A stretch of DNA of 64,000 bases from Actinomycetota bacterium (GTDB lineage Bacteria > Actinomycetota > Thermoleophilia > Solirubrobacterales > JACPNS01). Positions 10,322 to 19,651 of this stretch are shown one piece after another. The stretch is from contig JACQZY010000014.1 in the NCBI GenBank assembly GCA_016213645.1, positions 86,564 through 150,563 on the forward strand, read 5' to 3'. Numbering within the stretch: position 1 is the first letter of the stretch; each line of letters starts with the position of its first letter. The translations under genes and the position numbers were made by a program. The notes beneath the pieces were generated by a model. That model did not search any database. It was not told the origin of the DNA and worked only from the letters and a program-made list of their open reading frames with translations.

Positions 10322-11398
10322 ATGCCACTTCAGATCAACAAGACTATCGCCGCGATCCCCGTCTATCCGGCGGCGAGCACCTACGCATTCGGTGGACTGC
10401 TGGCGAAGCTGGCCTCCAACGAGTCGCCGTTTTCTCCGCATCCGGCGGTGGCCGAGGCGATCACCGCCGCCGGGCACAACGTCAATCGGTATCCGGATCC
10501 GACCGGCACCGCACTGCGCGAGAAGCTCGCGTCCAAGTACGACATGGCGGAGGAGCAGATCGTGCTCGGCAACGGCTCGTGCGAGATCCTGCTGGCGGCC
10601 GCGCAGGTGATGCTGGAACCCGGCGCGGAGATTGTCTACGCCTGGCCGTCGTTTTCGATGTACCCGCACCTCGCGGCGATGACCGGCGCGACGGCCGTGG
10701 AAGTTCCGTTGACGGAGGATCACCGGCACGACCTGCCGGCGATGCTCGCCGCTGTCAACGAGCGCACGCGCATCGTGATCATCTGCAACCCGAACAACCC
10801 CACCGGCACATTTGTCGAGCACGCTGAGATCGAGCGGTTCATCCGCGATCTGCCGCGCGACGTCTGCGTGATCGTGGACGAGGCGTACATCGAGTTTGTC
10901 AAGGACGCTGTTCGCGACCGTCTGCTGCCGACGGCGATCGATCACGACAACGTCGTGATCACGCGCACGTTCGCGAAGGTCTACGGGTTGGCGGGGCTGC
11001 GCGTGGGTTACGCGTTTGCGTCGCCTCACTTCAAGCAGGTCGTTGACGTCGTGCGCCAGCCCTTCAGCGTGAACATGATCGCGCAGGTTGCCGCCGCCGA
11101 GGCTCTGAATCACGTGGACGACGTTACGCAGCGAGTGTTCGGCACGTTGGCCGAGCGAGACTGGGTGGAGAGCGAGCTGCATGGTCTTGGGCTGCCTACG
11201 GCCGATACGCAGGCGAACTTCAGCTGGATCGATCTCGGCGGACGCGACGAGCAGGCGATCGTTGACGGATTGGCGCGGGAAGGTGTGATCGTACGTGCGG
11301 GCAGCGCTCTGGGTGCGGAGGGGTATTTGCGCGTCAGCTACGGCACGCACGAAGAAAACGAGCGTTTCATCGGTGCGCTCGGCGGGCTGCTTGGCTGA
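10322..11398 (+). CDS. hisC: histidinol-phosphate aminotransferase family protein (HisC-like, possibly aromatic aminotransferase)
   Basis: PLP-dependent class I/II aminotransferase. The Schiff-base lysine is K219 in TRTFAKVYGLAGLRVGYA. The N-terminus ANESPFSPHPAV follows the LxxNExP theme of HisC, and CNPNNPTGTF and IVDEAYIEF are cofactor-contacting motifs. 358 residues, the HisC norm. No other his gene is nearby, while aroH, aroF, tyrA and aroA flank it, so transamination of phenylpyruvate or hydroxyphenylpyruvate is a plausible main or second activity. That is inference from context; sequence alone reads as HisC family. Confidence 0.88.
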   Translation: MPLQINKTIAAIPVYPAASTYAFGGLLAKLASNESPFSPHPAVAEAITAAGHNVNRYPDPTGTALREKLASKYDMAEEQIVLGNGSCEILLAAAQVMLEPGAEIVYAWPSFSMYPHLAAMTGATAVEVPLTEDHRHDLPAMLAAVNERTRIVIICNPNNPTGTFVEHAEIERFIRDLPRDVCVIVDEAYIEFVKDAVRDRLLPTAIDHDNVVITRTFAKVYGLAGLRVGYAFASPHFKQVVDVVRQPFSVNMIAQVAAAEALNHVDDVTQRVFGTLAERDWVESELHGLGLPTADTQANFSWIDLGGRDEQAIVDGLAREGVIVRAGSALGAEGYLRVSYGTHEENERFIGALGGLLG

Positions 11399-11676
11399 GG
11401 TTTTTTGCCTTCATCGCGATGCCGTCGGCGGACGGACACCGTTTTTCGCATGGCGGGATGTGGAACTTTTTGTTCCGGCCGCCTACTCTTAGCGCGAGCG
11501 ATCACGGAAATTGCAGAATATTTCTGGATTATTCACAGCGCCTGGCGGACTTTTCGCTTTGATGGCGTAAGCAACACCAAAGATGTTTGCAGTCAAGAAC
11601 TTTGGTGCGAACGTCGCCCCGCAGCGGCGCTCGGAATTAGATAACGAACACAAATTCGAATAGGTGGACACACAAA
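11399..11676 (+). promoter_or_regulatory. aroF leader region with an 8-bp dyad
   Basis: 278 bases between hisC and aroF, visibly more AT-rich than the genes. CACCAAAG (11575-11582) and CTTTGGTG (11600-11607) form a perfect inverted repeat with a 17-base spacer. A GGAAC-TTTTT-GTTCC hairpin is near 11461-11475. A 26-codon ORF (11583-11663) starts inside the dyad with MFAVKNFGANV; it holds three Phe codons, too few to call an attenuator peptide. The aroF Shine-Dalgarno AGGTGG is at 11662-11667. Confidence 0.45.
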
Positions 11677-12711
11677 ATGATGATCGTCATGAAAGAAGGC
11701 GCCAGCGAGGAGCAGATCCAGGCTGTCGTCGACCGCATTGAGAAGGCCGGCGCCAACGCCCACGTCTCTCGCGGGCAATTTGTGACCGTCATCGGGGCCG
11801 TCGGCGACGCCGACAGCCGGGTGGCCGAGGCCGGATTGGAACTGGCCGAGGGTGTGGACCACGTCGTTCCGATCATGAAGTCGTACAAGCTCAGCTCGCT
11901 GCAGTTCAAGAAGGGCGAGCGCTCGGTGATCGAAATCAACGGTCGCAAACTGGGCGGAGGTCACTTTGCGCTGATCGCGGGTCCGTGCACCGTCGAGAGC
12001 CGTGAACAGCTGTTCGCCGCGGCCGAGGTTTGTCGTGACGCCGGTGTGCCGTTCCTGCGCGGCGGCGCCTACAAGCCGCGAACTTCGCCGTACTCCTTCC
12101 AGGGACTCGGCGAAGAGGGATTGCGGCTATTGGCCGAGGCCAAGGAAGAGTTCGGAATGCCGATCGCGACCGAGCTGATGGACGTGCGTGACATCGACGC
12201 GGTGCTCGAGGTGGCCGACATCATTCAGATCGGCGCGCGCAATATGCAGAACTACAACTTGCTCACCGAAGTCGGCCGCAGCGGCCGTCCCGCGCTGCTC
12301 AAGCGCGGTTTTTCCTCAACGATCGAGGAGCTGCTGATGGCCGCCGAGTACATCCTCAAGGAGGGCAACCAGGACGTGATGCTCTGCGAGCGCGGCATTC
12401 GCACTTTTGAGACCGGGTATCGCTTCACGCTCGACCTGCTGGCGGTGCCGGTGTTGCAACAGCTCACTCACTTGCCGGTGATCGTGGATCCGTCACACGC
12501 GGCGGGCCGCCGCGATCTGGTGCCGCCGATGTCGCTGGCCGCGGCCGCATGCGGCGCCGACGGGATCGTCGTGGAAACGCACCACGACCCGGAGAACGCC
12601 GTCTGCGACGGCCCTCAGGCGATCGTGGCCTCCGAGTTCGCGGCTTATGCCGAGCAGGTTCACAGGGCGGCGGAACTCGCCGGTAAGACGGCGGAGATCA
12701 TTCCGGCCTGA
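11677..12711 (+). CDS. aroF: 3-deoxy-7-phosphoheptulonate (DAHP) synthase, type I-beta
   Basis: First committed step of the shikimate pathway: condenses phosphoenolpyruvate and erythrose 4-phosphate. An N-terminal ferredoxin-like regulatory domain (MMIVMKEGASEEQIQAVVDR to about residue 70) precedes the TIM barrel (GHFALIAGPCTVES, RGGAYKPRTSPYSFQGLG, GARNMQNY, PVIVDPSHAAGRRDLV). This two-domain layout is the I-beta class known from Thermotoga, where the extra domain mediates feedback by Tyr or Phe. 344 residues. ATG at 11677 with AGGTGG nine bases upstream; a second ATG follows immediately. Confidence 0.95.
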   Translation: MMIVMKEGASEEQIQAVVDRIEKAGANAHVSRGQFVTVIGAVGDADSRVAEAGLELAEGVDHVVPIMKSYKLSSLQFKKGERSVIEINGRKLGGGHFALIAGPCTVESREQLFAAAEVCRDAGVPFLRGGAYKPRTSPYSFQGLGEEGLRLLAEAKEEFGMPIATELMDVRDIDAVLEVADIIQIGARNMQNYNLLTEVGRSGRPALLKRGFSSTIEELLMAAEYILKEGNQDVMLCERGIRTFETGYRFTLDLLAVPVLQQLTHLPVIVDPSHAAGRRDLVPPMSLAAAACGADGIVVETHHDPENAVCDGPQAIVASEFAAYAEQVHRAAELAGKTAEIIPA

Positions 12712-12749
12712 CCCGATCTGAAGGAGTCTTCCGGCGCGGGGCGGGTGGT

Positions 12750-13685
12750 TTATCCGGCCCGCGCCGCGAGGATTTCCTCGACCACCACGGGTAGTCCGAC
12801 CTTGACCGACTCGAACCGCGGCGTCCAGCCGGTCGCGTCCTTGAAGAGTTCGTTGGACACCCTGAGCGAGCGGGTCATCCCGCCGGTGCGGGCGTCGCCC
12901 ATCAGCCGCAGCATGTTTCCAAGCATGAACGTACTGTGCTTGCGATGCACGGCGCGCGTGAGCGTTTCGGCATAGGTGGCGCGCGTGACAGGGTCGTCGT
13001 CGACGACGTTGTAAGCACCGGCCGGGGCGCTCAGCGCGGCCACGACCGCTGCCGCCGCGTCGTCGGCGTGAATGCAGCTGACGTATCCGCTGCGACCGCC
13101 CGTCGCCGGTGCTAGGCCTTTGCGCGCAAGGTCGACCTGCTCAGTGGTATGCGTGGAGTCGGGCGCGTAGAACATGCCGAAGCGAAGGATCACGGGGACA
13201 AGCGAGCGGTCAACCGGCGAGGCCGAGAAGACGTTTTGCTCCGCCTGCTCAACCGTTGCGAGTTTCTCCGGTGGATTGCGTGGCGAATCCTCGGTGATCC
13301 AGTTGTCTCCGTTGTCGGCGTAGGGAACGACGATCGATTCCTGGATGATCTTGCCCGCGCCGTTGGCGACGGCCGCCGCCGCGACGTTCGCGGAGACCTC
13401 GCTGCGTATGCGGTCGTTCTCGGCCCAGGCGGAGGATTTGGCGGCCTCGCGCATCGGCGGAATGTGAGTGGCGAGGTTGATGAGCGCGTCGTGACCGGCG
13501 GAGGCGAGGGTGAGCGCGTCGCGGTCAAAGAGGTCGACCACGGTCGCCCGGGCTCCGGCCGCGCGGAGGATTTCGGCCTTGGCCTGGCTGCGGGCCGCGC
13601 CGGTGACATCGTGGCCCGACTCAAGCAGCAGCTTCACGGTTCGCAGGCCCACGACTCCGGTGGCGCCGCTGACGAAGACCTTCAT
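12750..13685 (-). CDS. NAD(P)-dependent epimerase/dehydratase (extended SDR)
   Basis: Rossmann-fold oxidoreductase of the extended short-chain dehydrogenase family. The nucleotide-binding motif is GATGVVG at residues 7-13 (TGxxGxxG variant). The substrate half includes LRFGMFYAPDS and GYVSCIHADDAAAAVVAAL, followed by YNVVDDDPVTRATYAETL, as in sugar epimerases and related reductases. The usual YxxxK is degenerate: VPYADNGDN sits near its expected place, so the catalytic activity is uncertain. 311 residues. It is opposite in strand to the aromatic genes on both sides, so it looks inserted and is probably unrelated to them. Substrate unknown. Confidence 0.8.
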   Translation of the reverse strand: MKVFVSGATGVVGLRTVKLLLESGHDVTGAARSQAKAEILRAAGARATVVDLFDRDALTLASAGHDALINLATHIPPMREAAKSSAWAENDRIRSEVSANVAAAAVANGAGKIIQESIVVPYADNGDNWITEDSPRNPPEKLATVEQAEQNVFSASPVDRSLVPVILRFGMFYAPDSTHTTEQVDLARKGLAPATGGRSGYVSCIHADDAAAAVVAALSAPAGAYNVVDDDPVTRATYAETLTRAVHRKHSTFMLGNMLRLMGDARTGGMTRSLRVSNELFKDATGWTPRFESVKVGLPVVVEEILAARAG

Positions 13686-14090
13686 TCACAATCCTCGATG
13701 TGGCTGAGTCTCGCGCGATAGCCCGTGTTTGTTGAGATCATCGCCCTGATCCAGGCAACCCGTCCCACGTCCATCACCATTACTCCGTTTTGCCGGGCAG
13801 TCGGTTGTGGACGGGCTGGATGGAGGCACTGAATTGATTGGAAAGCCGAGAAACATAGCCAAGACGGGGTAAAAGTTACTCCACGGTCAGGCGACCAGAC
13901 ACAGTCTTGCCGGATCTTGGAGACAAAATACCCAAAGCATGGTATATAACGACTCGGCCGGAACTGGTGTGGCGCCATCAGCGCATCGCAATTTCCGCTG
14001 CTTCGCGTCGGGCCCGGATCGACCAAGAAGTACCGCGAGCTGACCATCTCACCCCGCGATCCCGATTTGCCCCGGATAGGCTCCAGGGCC
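13686..14090 (+). other. intergenic region without a recognisable gene
   Basis: 405 bases between the divergent SDR gene and tyrA. A moderately AT-rich patch at 13915-13950 contains TTGGAG and TATATAAC, loosely promoter-like but with poor spacing. No conserved ORF, tRNA or riboswitch consensus is visible. The tyrA -10-like TAGGCT is at 14077-14082. Confidence 0.5.
14077..14082 (+). promoter_or_regulatory. putative -10 element for tyrA
   Basis: TAGGCT ends 8 bases before the ATG at 14091. It fits the leaderless TAnnnT pattern and argues for that start over the in-frame ATG at 14067. Confidence 0.4.
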
Positions 14091-15188
14091 ATGAACGGTG
14101 AAGCTCGTGACGACCTGTGCGTGGCCCTGATCGGCGTTGGGCTGATCGGTGGTTCGGTGGGGCTTGCGGCGCGTGAGCGCGTTTCCGCGGTCCGTGAGGT
14201 GATCGGATACGACCCGTCGCCAGGCGTGCTAGACGAGGCATTGCGGCTCGGTGCGATTACGCGTGCCGCCGGCTCGATCGAGGACGCCGTCACCGGCGCG
14301 GACGTGATCGTTCTGGCCAGCCCGGTCGGCACCCTGGCCGAGAACGCTCGTGAGACGCTTGCGGCCGCCTCCGAGGACGCAGTCGTCACCGATGTCGGTT
14401 CGACAAAGCGTGAGATCGTCGCCGCCGTCACGGACGCGCGCTTTATCGGTGGACATCCGATCGCCGGAGCGGAGACGTCCGGTGTGGAACACGCGCGCGC
14501 GGATCTCTTTGACGACTCGACGTGGTTTGTTACGCCGACCGACCACACGACCGGCACGAGCCTGGAGCGCCTGATGCGCTTCATCAAGGCACTCGGCGCC
14601 CGGCCGCATGCTCTGGACGCGGAGTCCCACGACCGTCTGCTGGCCGACATCAGCCATCTTCCGCACGTGCTTGCCAACGCGCTCGTCACCCAGGCCGCCG
14701 ACTCGCTGCGCGCAGGGGAAGGCACGATGGTCGTGGGCCCGTCCTTCAGAGACGCCACTCGCGTGGCCGGCGCCAACAGCAAGATCTGGCGTGACATCTA
14801 CCTGAGCAACCACGATGCGCTGGTTCCCGCGATCGACAGCGTGATCGGTCGGTTGAGCGAGTTTCGCGACGCGCTGAACGCGCGGGACGGTGAAAGGATC
14901 GTCAACCTCAACGAGGCAGCCCGCGAGGATCGCGAAAAGCTGCTTGAGCGCGAACTCGTCGGCGCGGAAACGATCGAACTGCGCGTCAGCGTGCCCAACC
15001 AACCCGGTGTGCTGGCCAACATCACGCTTGCGCTGGGCAAGGCGGGGGTCAACATTGTGGACATGGCGCTATACCCGGCGGCGGACATGCGCAGCGGCGC
15101 AATCAGCCTTTGGCTTGCCGGAGACGAGGCCGCCGATCGCGCCGAGCAACTGATCACCGAACTCGGCTTTCCGGTCGCACGGGCATAA
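14091..15188 (+). CDS. tyrA: prephenate dehydrogenase with C-terminal ACT domain
   Basis: NAD(P)-dependent oxidative decarboxylation of prephenate to 4-hydroxyphenylpyruvate for tyrosine. An N-terminal Rossmann domain (CVALIGVGLIGGSVGLAARE) and the family motifs TDVGSTKREIV, GGHPIAGAETSGVEHARADLF and HDRLLADISHLPHVLANAL are present. An ACT domain (IELRVSVPNQPGVLANITLALGKAGVNIVDM) ends the protein and is likely the tyrosine-sensing feedback site. 365 residues from the ATG at 14091. Ten bases separate it from aroA. Confidence 0.95.
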   Translation: MNGEARDDLCVALIGVGLIGGSVGLAARERVSAVREVIGYDPSPGVLDEALRLGAITRAAGSIEDAVTGADVIVLASPVGTLAENARETLAAASEDAVVTDVGSTKREIVAAVTDARFIGGHPIAGAETSGVEHARADLFDDSTWFVTPTDHTTGTSLERLMRFIKALGARPHALDAESHDRLLADISHLPHVLANALVTQAADSLRAGEGTMVVGPSFRDATRVAGANSKIWRDIYLSNHDALVPAIDSVIGRLSEFRDALNARDGERIVNLNEAAREDREKLLERELVGAETIELRVSVPNQPGVLANITLALGKAGVNIVDMALYPAADMRSGAISLWLAGDEAADRAEQLITELGFPVARA

Positions 15189-15198
15189 TCACGGGCCG

Positions 15199-16497
15199 AT
15201 GCCTACGCACTTCGCCCCATCCGGGCCCCTGAAGGGCCGCGTTCGGCCGCCTGCCGATAAGTCGATTTCTCACCGCGCGGCGCTGATCGCAGGAATGTGC
15301 GACTCGCCGGTGACGATCCGCAACTACCTCGACAGTGAGGACACCAGCTCCACGCTGGGAGCGATAAAGCTGCTCGGCGGCGCCGTGGAACACCGCGGGG
15401 ACGAGGTGCTGGTGCGCGGCGTCGGTCTGCGCGGCGCGCTGGAGCCGGACGGGATCGTCGACGTCGGCAACAGCGGCACATTGATCCGCTTGCTGCCGGG
15501 TTGGCTTTGCGGACAGCCCGCCGGACGCTGGGAGTTGGATGGTGACGAAAGCATCCGTCGCCGGCCGATGCGCCGCATCGTCGATCCGTTGATCGAGATG
15601 GGTGCGCGGATCGAGGCTTCGGACGCAGGCACCGCGCCACTGACAATCCAGGCCGCCGCGCTGCACGGCGTCGACTACACGTTGCCGGTGGCGTCCGCGC
15701 AGGTGAAGAGTTGCTTGCTGCTCGCCGGGATGGCGGCCTCCGGCACTACGCGCATTCGCGAGCCGCAGATCACGCGGGATCACACTGAACGGATGCTTGC
15801 CGCGGCCGGCCTGCCGTTGCGCCGCGAGGGCGACACAATCGTCGTCGACGGCCTCGTCGACGAGCTCGAACTCGGTGTGATCGACGTGCCGGGCGATCTG
15901 TCTTCGGCCGCCTTCATGATCGCCGCGGGCGTACTTGTGAAAGGATCGCGACTGGTGATCGAGGGCGTCGGGCTGAACCGCACGCGCATCGGCATCCTCA
16001 GCATTCTTGAGCGGATGGGAGCCGTTGTTCTGGCCGAACCCGAGCAGCCGGGGGAAGAGATTCCATCGTTCGAACCGGTCGGCGACCTTGACGTGGCGGC
16101 AACACCCCTCGTGGGCACGACCGTCACCGGCGACGAGGTGCCGCTGGCGATCGATGAACTTCCGCTGGTCGCGCTGCTCGGCTGTTTCGCCGAAGGCGAG
16201 ACGGTCGTCAGCGGCGCGCAGGAGCTTCGCTTCAAGGAGAGCGACCGCATCAGCGCCGTGGTCGATGGACTCCAGGGACTCGGCGCCGACATCGAGGACA
16301 CTGAAGACGGGTTTGTCGTCCACGGCACCGGCGGACTGCGCGGCGGCACGATCGATTCGCTGGGCGATCATCGCCTGGCGATGCTTGGCGCGGTTGCGGG
16401 GCTGGCAAGCGAAGAAGGCGTGGACGTGGTCAACATGCGCGCGGCGGCTGTTTCGTACCCCGGATTTCAGAGCGACCTTCAGGCACTGACGGCCTAA
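15199..16497 (+). CDS. aroA: 3-phosphoshikimate 1-carboxyvinyltransferase (EPSP synthase)
   Basis: Sixth step of the shikimate pathway, transferring enolpyruvyl from PEP to shikimate 3-phosphate. Family landmarks: PADKSISHRAALIAGMC at the N-terminus, VGNSGTLIRLLPGWLCGQPAG for the PEP-binding loop, VASAQVKSCLLLAG, RDHTERML, and LRFKESDRISAVVDGLQGLG with DHRLAMLGAVAGLAS near the end. 432 residues, typical. The ATG at 15199 lies 9 bases after CATAAT (15184-15189), a possible -10. Sits between tyrA and cmk. Confidence 0.96.
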   Translation: MPTHFAPSGPLKGRVRPPADKSISHRAALIAGMCDSPVTIRNYLDSEDTSSTLGAIKLLGGAVEHRGDEVLVRGVGLRGALEPDGIVDVGNSGTLIRLLPGWLCGQPAGRWELDGDESIRRRPMRRIVDPLIEMGARIEASDAGTAPLTIQAAALHGVDYTLPVASAQVKSCLLLAGMAASGTTRIREPQITRDHTERMLAAAGLPLRREGDTIVVDGLVDELELGVIDVPGDLSSAAFMIAAGVLVKGSRLVIEGVGLNRTRIGILSILERMGAVVLAEPEQPGEEIPSFEPVGDLDVAATPLVGTTVTGDEVPLAIDELPLVALLGCFAEGETVVSGAQELRFKESDRISAVVDGLQGLGADIEDTEDGFVVHGTGGLRGGTIDSLGDHRLAMLGAVAGLASEEGVDVVNMRAAAVSYPGFQSDLQALTA

Positions 16498-16522
16498 CGC
16501 CGGTCGCGCGTGAGTCCCTCTC

Positions 16523-16528
16523 TACCCT
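16523..16528 (+). promoter_or_regulatory. putative -10 element for cmk-der
   Basis: TACCCT ends 7 bases before the cmk ATG at 16536. No obvious -35. Part of the recurrent leaderless-start pattern. Confidence 0.4.
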
Positions 16529-16535
16529 CAAGACC

Positions 16536-17192
16536 ATGATCATTGCCATCGACGGACCGGCCGGAGCCGGCAAAAGCACGGTCGCGCGCGCGGTGGCGCA
16601 GGCGCTTGGCGCTACGTATCTGGACAGCGGCGCGATGTATCGCGTGGTCGCGCTGCTGAGTATGCGCGGTGAGGGCGCGCACGGCGCTTCCGGCGTTGCC
16701 GGGTCCGCGCTTGACCCCGCCGCAGTCGCACACGCCGTTCGAATTGGCCTCGGCGCCGCCGTGACCGCCGACGGCGAAGATGTGACCACGGCGATCCGAT
16801 CGCCGGAGGTGACCGCACGTGCATCGGAGATCGCCGCGCTGCCCGAGGTGCGCTCGGCGCTGGTGGACAAGCAGCGCGACCTGCTCTTCGGCGGCGGAGA
16901 CTGGGTGGCCGAAGGCCGCGACATCGGCACCGTGGTTGCACCGGACGCCGAACTGAAGGTCTATCTCACCGCCTCTGAACAGGAGCGCGCCCGCCGCCGG
17001 GCCCACGAATTGGGACTCGACAGCGCCGAGGTGCAGGACGCCCAGGCCGAACGCGACCGCCGCGACGCCACACGCGACTACTCGCCCCTGGTGGCGGCCG
17101 ACGACGCCGTTCAGGTGGACACGACGGCGCTCGGGATCGACGACGTAGTCGCGAGGATCGTCGCGCTGGCGCGGACCGCGGTGACGACGTGA
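16536..17192 (+). CDS. cmk: cytidylate kinase
   Basis: Phosphorylates CMP and dCMP using ATP. Walker A is GPAGAGKST (residues 6-14), followed by [17 protein letters not shown] and [23 protein letters not shown], the CMP-binding and lid-flanking motifs of Cmk. A short [16 protein letters not shown] lid ([13 protein letters not shown]) is present. 218 residues, the family norm. The stop overlaps the der start in GTGA (17189-17192), a common aroA-cmk-der arrangement in Gram-positives. Confidence 0.95.
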   Translation: MIIAIDGPAGAGKSTVARAVAQALGATYLDSGAMYRVVALLSMRGEGAHGASGVAGSALDPAAVAHAVRIGLGAAVTADGEDVTTAIRSPEVTARASEIAALPEVRSALVDKQRDLLFGGGDWVAEGRDIGTVVAPDAELKVYLTASEQERARRRAHELGLDSAEVQDAQAERDRRDATRDYSPLVAADDAVQVDTTALGIDDVVARIVALARTAVTT

Positions 17193-18676
17193 ACGGCGAC
17201 AGCGCAAACGACGGCGTGCCGGTTGAGATTGACGACGATTTCGACTGGAACCAGGACGAGGAATCTTCAGCGGAAGCCGAACATGGCGTTGGTCCGGCAC
17301 GGGGAGCGGCGGTCGGCGAGGCCGGCGCGGACGAGGACGATCAGGTTCAGGCTCCTCGACGCCGCCACGCGACGATCGCGATCGTCGGCTATCCAAACGT
17401 TGGCAAGTCGAGCCTGATCAATCGTCTCACGCAGTCCAAAGAGGCCGTCGTGCACGAGCGCGCCGGCGTTACGCGCGACCGCAAGGCGCTGCACACAGAC
17501 TGGAACGGAGTGGATCTCACGTTGATCGACACTGGCGGCGTGGATCTACAAGACCCAGACGACCTTGCCCGCCAAATCCGGTTTCAGGCCGAGACCGCCT
17601 TGGAGCTGGCCGATGTGGCGCTGCTTGTTGTGGACGGCAGAGCCGGTCACCGGCCCGGCGATGATGATTTGGCGCGCCTACTGCGAAACGGCGACACGCC
17701 GGTGGTGGTGGCGGCCAACAAGATCGATGTCGCCAAGGACATTCCGATGACCGCGGAGTTTCAGAGGCTGGGATTTGGCGATCCGGTCGCGGTCAGCGCC
17801 ACTCAGGGACTGGGCACGGGAGACCTGCTGGACCGGCTCACCGCCGAGGCGCCCGAGGCGGCTCCGGCTCCGGACCCGAACGTGATCCAGCTCGCGGTGC
17901 TGGGCCGGCCGAACGTTGGCAAGTCATCGCTGGTGAACGCCTTCACCGGCGAGGAGCGCGTGATCGTTTCCCCGATCAGCGGCACGACGCGCGACTCGAT
18001 CGACACCCGGATCGACGTAGAAGGCCGTCCGGTCACGCTGATCGACACCGCGGGCTTGCGTCGTCGCGGAAAAATGGCCGACGAGCTTGAGTATTTTGCT
18101 TCGCTGCGCAGCCAGCTCGCAGCCGAACGTGCCGACGTGGCGATCATCGTGTGCGACGTGACCGACGGCATCACCGCCGAAGATCTGCGGGTGGCTGAAT
18201 TCGCGATGAAATCGGGCTGCGCCACGCTGGTCGTGCTCAACAAATGGGACCTTCCGCACGAGGAACTGGATCTCAAGCACGAGCGCGCCCGCGTAGCGCG
18301 AAAGCTGCGCCTGCGGCCGAAGATCGTGACCGCCAGCGCGACGAACCACCGCAACGTGCGCAAAGTGCTCCACGAGGCGATCGAACTGGCCGACCGTTCA
18401 CGCACCCGCATTCCCACTCGCCAGTTGAACAAATTTCTCAGTGACGTGCAGTCTCTGCGCCAGCCGCCCAACGTTCGCGGAAAGCGCTTGAAGATGTATT
18501 ACATGACGCAGTTTCAGGACGGGCCGCCGCGTTTCGCGATCCAGGTCAACAGCCGCCGCCAGATCGCCCGCGACTACGCCTATTTCGTGGAGAACCAGCT
18601 GCGCGAGCGATACGAAATGGACGGCGTCCCGCTGATCATCGACTTCAAAACCTCAAAAGGCCGCTACGACGACTGA
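17189..18676 (+). CDS. der: ribosome biogenesis GTPase Der (EngA)
   Basis: Tandem GTPase for 50S subunit maturation. An acidic N-terminal extension of about 60 residues precedes G domain 1 ([16 protein letters not shown], then LIDTGGVDL and AANKID). G domain 2 follows ([50 protein letters not shown]), ending in the KH-like domain ([26 protein letters not shown]). 495 residues; the extension explains the excess over about 440. GTG at 17189 overlaps cmk by four bases. Confidence 0.97.
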   Translation: MNGDSANDGVPVEIDDDFDWNQDEESSAEAEHGVGPARGAAVGEAGADEDDQVQAPRRRHATIAIVGYPNVGKSSLINRLTQSKEAVVHERAGVTRDRKALHTDWNGVDLTLIDTGGVDLQDPDDLARQIRFQAETALELADVALLVVDGRAGHRPGDDDLARLLRNGDTPVVVAANKIDVAKDIPMTAEFQRLGFGDPVAVSATQGLGTGDLLDRLTAEAPEAAPAPDPNVIQLAVLGRPNVGKSSLVNAFTGEERVIVSPISGTTRDSIDTRIDVEGRPVTLIDTAGLRRRGKMADELEYFASLRSQLAAERADVAIIVCDVTDGITAEDLRVAEFAMKSGCATLVVLNKWDLPHEELDLKHERARVARKLRLRPKIVTASATNHRNVRKVLHEAIELADRSRTRIPTRQLNKFLSDVQSLRQPPNVRGKRLKMYYMTQFQDGPPRFAIQVNSRRQIARDYAYFVENQLRERYEMDGVPLIIDFKTSKGRYDD

Positions 18677-18724
18677 CCACCCCCGGCGCCGTGCCGGCGC
18701 CGCTCGCATAGGATCGACGGCGAT

Positions 18725-19651
18725 TTGAGCGACCCCCACGCCATCGAGATCAGCGGATTGCGCAAGAGCTACGGCGACGTCGAAGCCGTTCGCGGCATCG
18801 ACCTGCGCGTAAAGAGCGGTGAGGTGCTGGCGATTCTCGGGCCCAATGGCGCGGGCAAAACCACCACCGTCGAGATTCTCGAGGGCTACCGCCCGCGTAG
18901 TGCGGGCAGCGTCAGTGTGCTTGGCGCCGACCCGGCCAATCCAACGCGCGCCTGGCGCGAACGCATCGGAATCGTCTTGCAGGACTGCGAGTTGCTGGGC
19001 CAGCTGACGGTGCGCGAGTCGCTGGCGATGTACGCCGGTTATTACCGCGCGCCGCGCGACATCGATGAGACGATCGCGCTGACCGGACTGCAGGAGAAGT
19101 CGGAGAGCCGCGCCGGTCACCTCTCGGGCGGCCAGCGCCGCCGGCTCGACGTTGCACTCGCGCTGATCGGCGACCCGGAACTGATATTTCTGGACGAACC
19201 CACCACCGGATTCGACCCGGAGGCCCGCCGCGAGGCGTGGACCGCGATCGATTCGATGCGCACGCTGGGAAAGACGATCATCCTCACCACGCACTACATG
19301 GAGGAGGCCCAGCACCTTGCCGACCGCGTCGCGGTCTTCGCGCGCGGGCGCATCGTCGCCGAGGGCGCGCCCGACGAGATCGGCGGCCGCGCCGAGATGC
19401 CCACCACGATCAGTTTCACTCTGCCGCCGAAGGCCGCCGCTTCGGACCTGCCGCCGGTGTTTCGTGCCGGTGCGCAAAGCGACGGTTCCGGCGCCTTCGT
19501 TTCGGTCGAAACGCACAACTCCGTAGAGACGCTGAACGAACTCACAAGCTGGGCCTTGGAGCGAGCGATCGAGCTTGAGGATCTTTCCGTTCGCCGCCCG
19601 TCTCTGGAGGACATATACCTCCGGCTGACCGATGAGGAGGGCGCGTCATGA
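18725..19651 (+). CDS. ABC transporter ATP-binding protein (ABC-2 exporter)
   Basis: ATPase of a two-gene exporter. Walker A GPNGAGKTT, the signature LSGGQRRRLDVALAL, Walker B LIFLDEPTTGFDPEAR and the switch histidine in ILTTHYMEEAQHLADR are all present. 308 residues with a C-terminal extension of about 80 after the nucleotide-binding domain, typical of DrrA/CcmA-like exporters. TTG at 18725, 10 bases after TAGGAT (18709-18714). The stop overlaps the permease ATG in ATGA (19648-19651). Substrate not predictable; drug, lipid or polysaccharide export are all known in the family. Confidence 0.93.
   Translation: MSDPHAIEISGLRKSYGDVEAVRGIDLRVKSGEVLAILGPNGAGKTTTVEILEGYRPRSAGSVSVLGADPANPTRAWRERIGIVLQDCELLGQLTVRESLAMYAGYYRAPRDIDETIALTGLQEKSESRAGHLSGGQRRRLDVALALIGDPELIFLDEPTTGFDPEARREAWTAIDSMRTLGKTIILTTHYMEEAQHLADRVAVFARGRIVAEGAPDEIGGRAEMPTTISFTLPPKAAASDLPPVFRAGAQSDGSGAFVSVETHNSVETLNELTSWALERAIELEDLSVRRPSLEDIYLRLTDEEGAS

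Noticed and set aside
13682..14797. A 371-codon minus-strand frame across the SDR-tyrA gap
   Set aside because: Mostly antisense to tyrA, Ser/Arg-rich shadow composition, and ends on the SDR start; not a gene.
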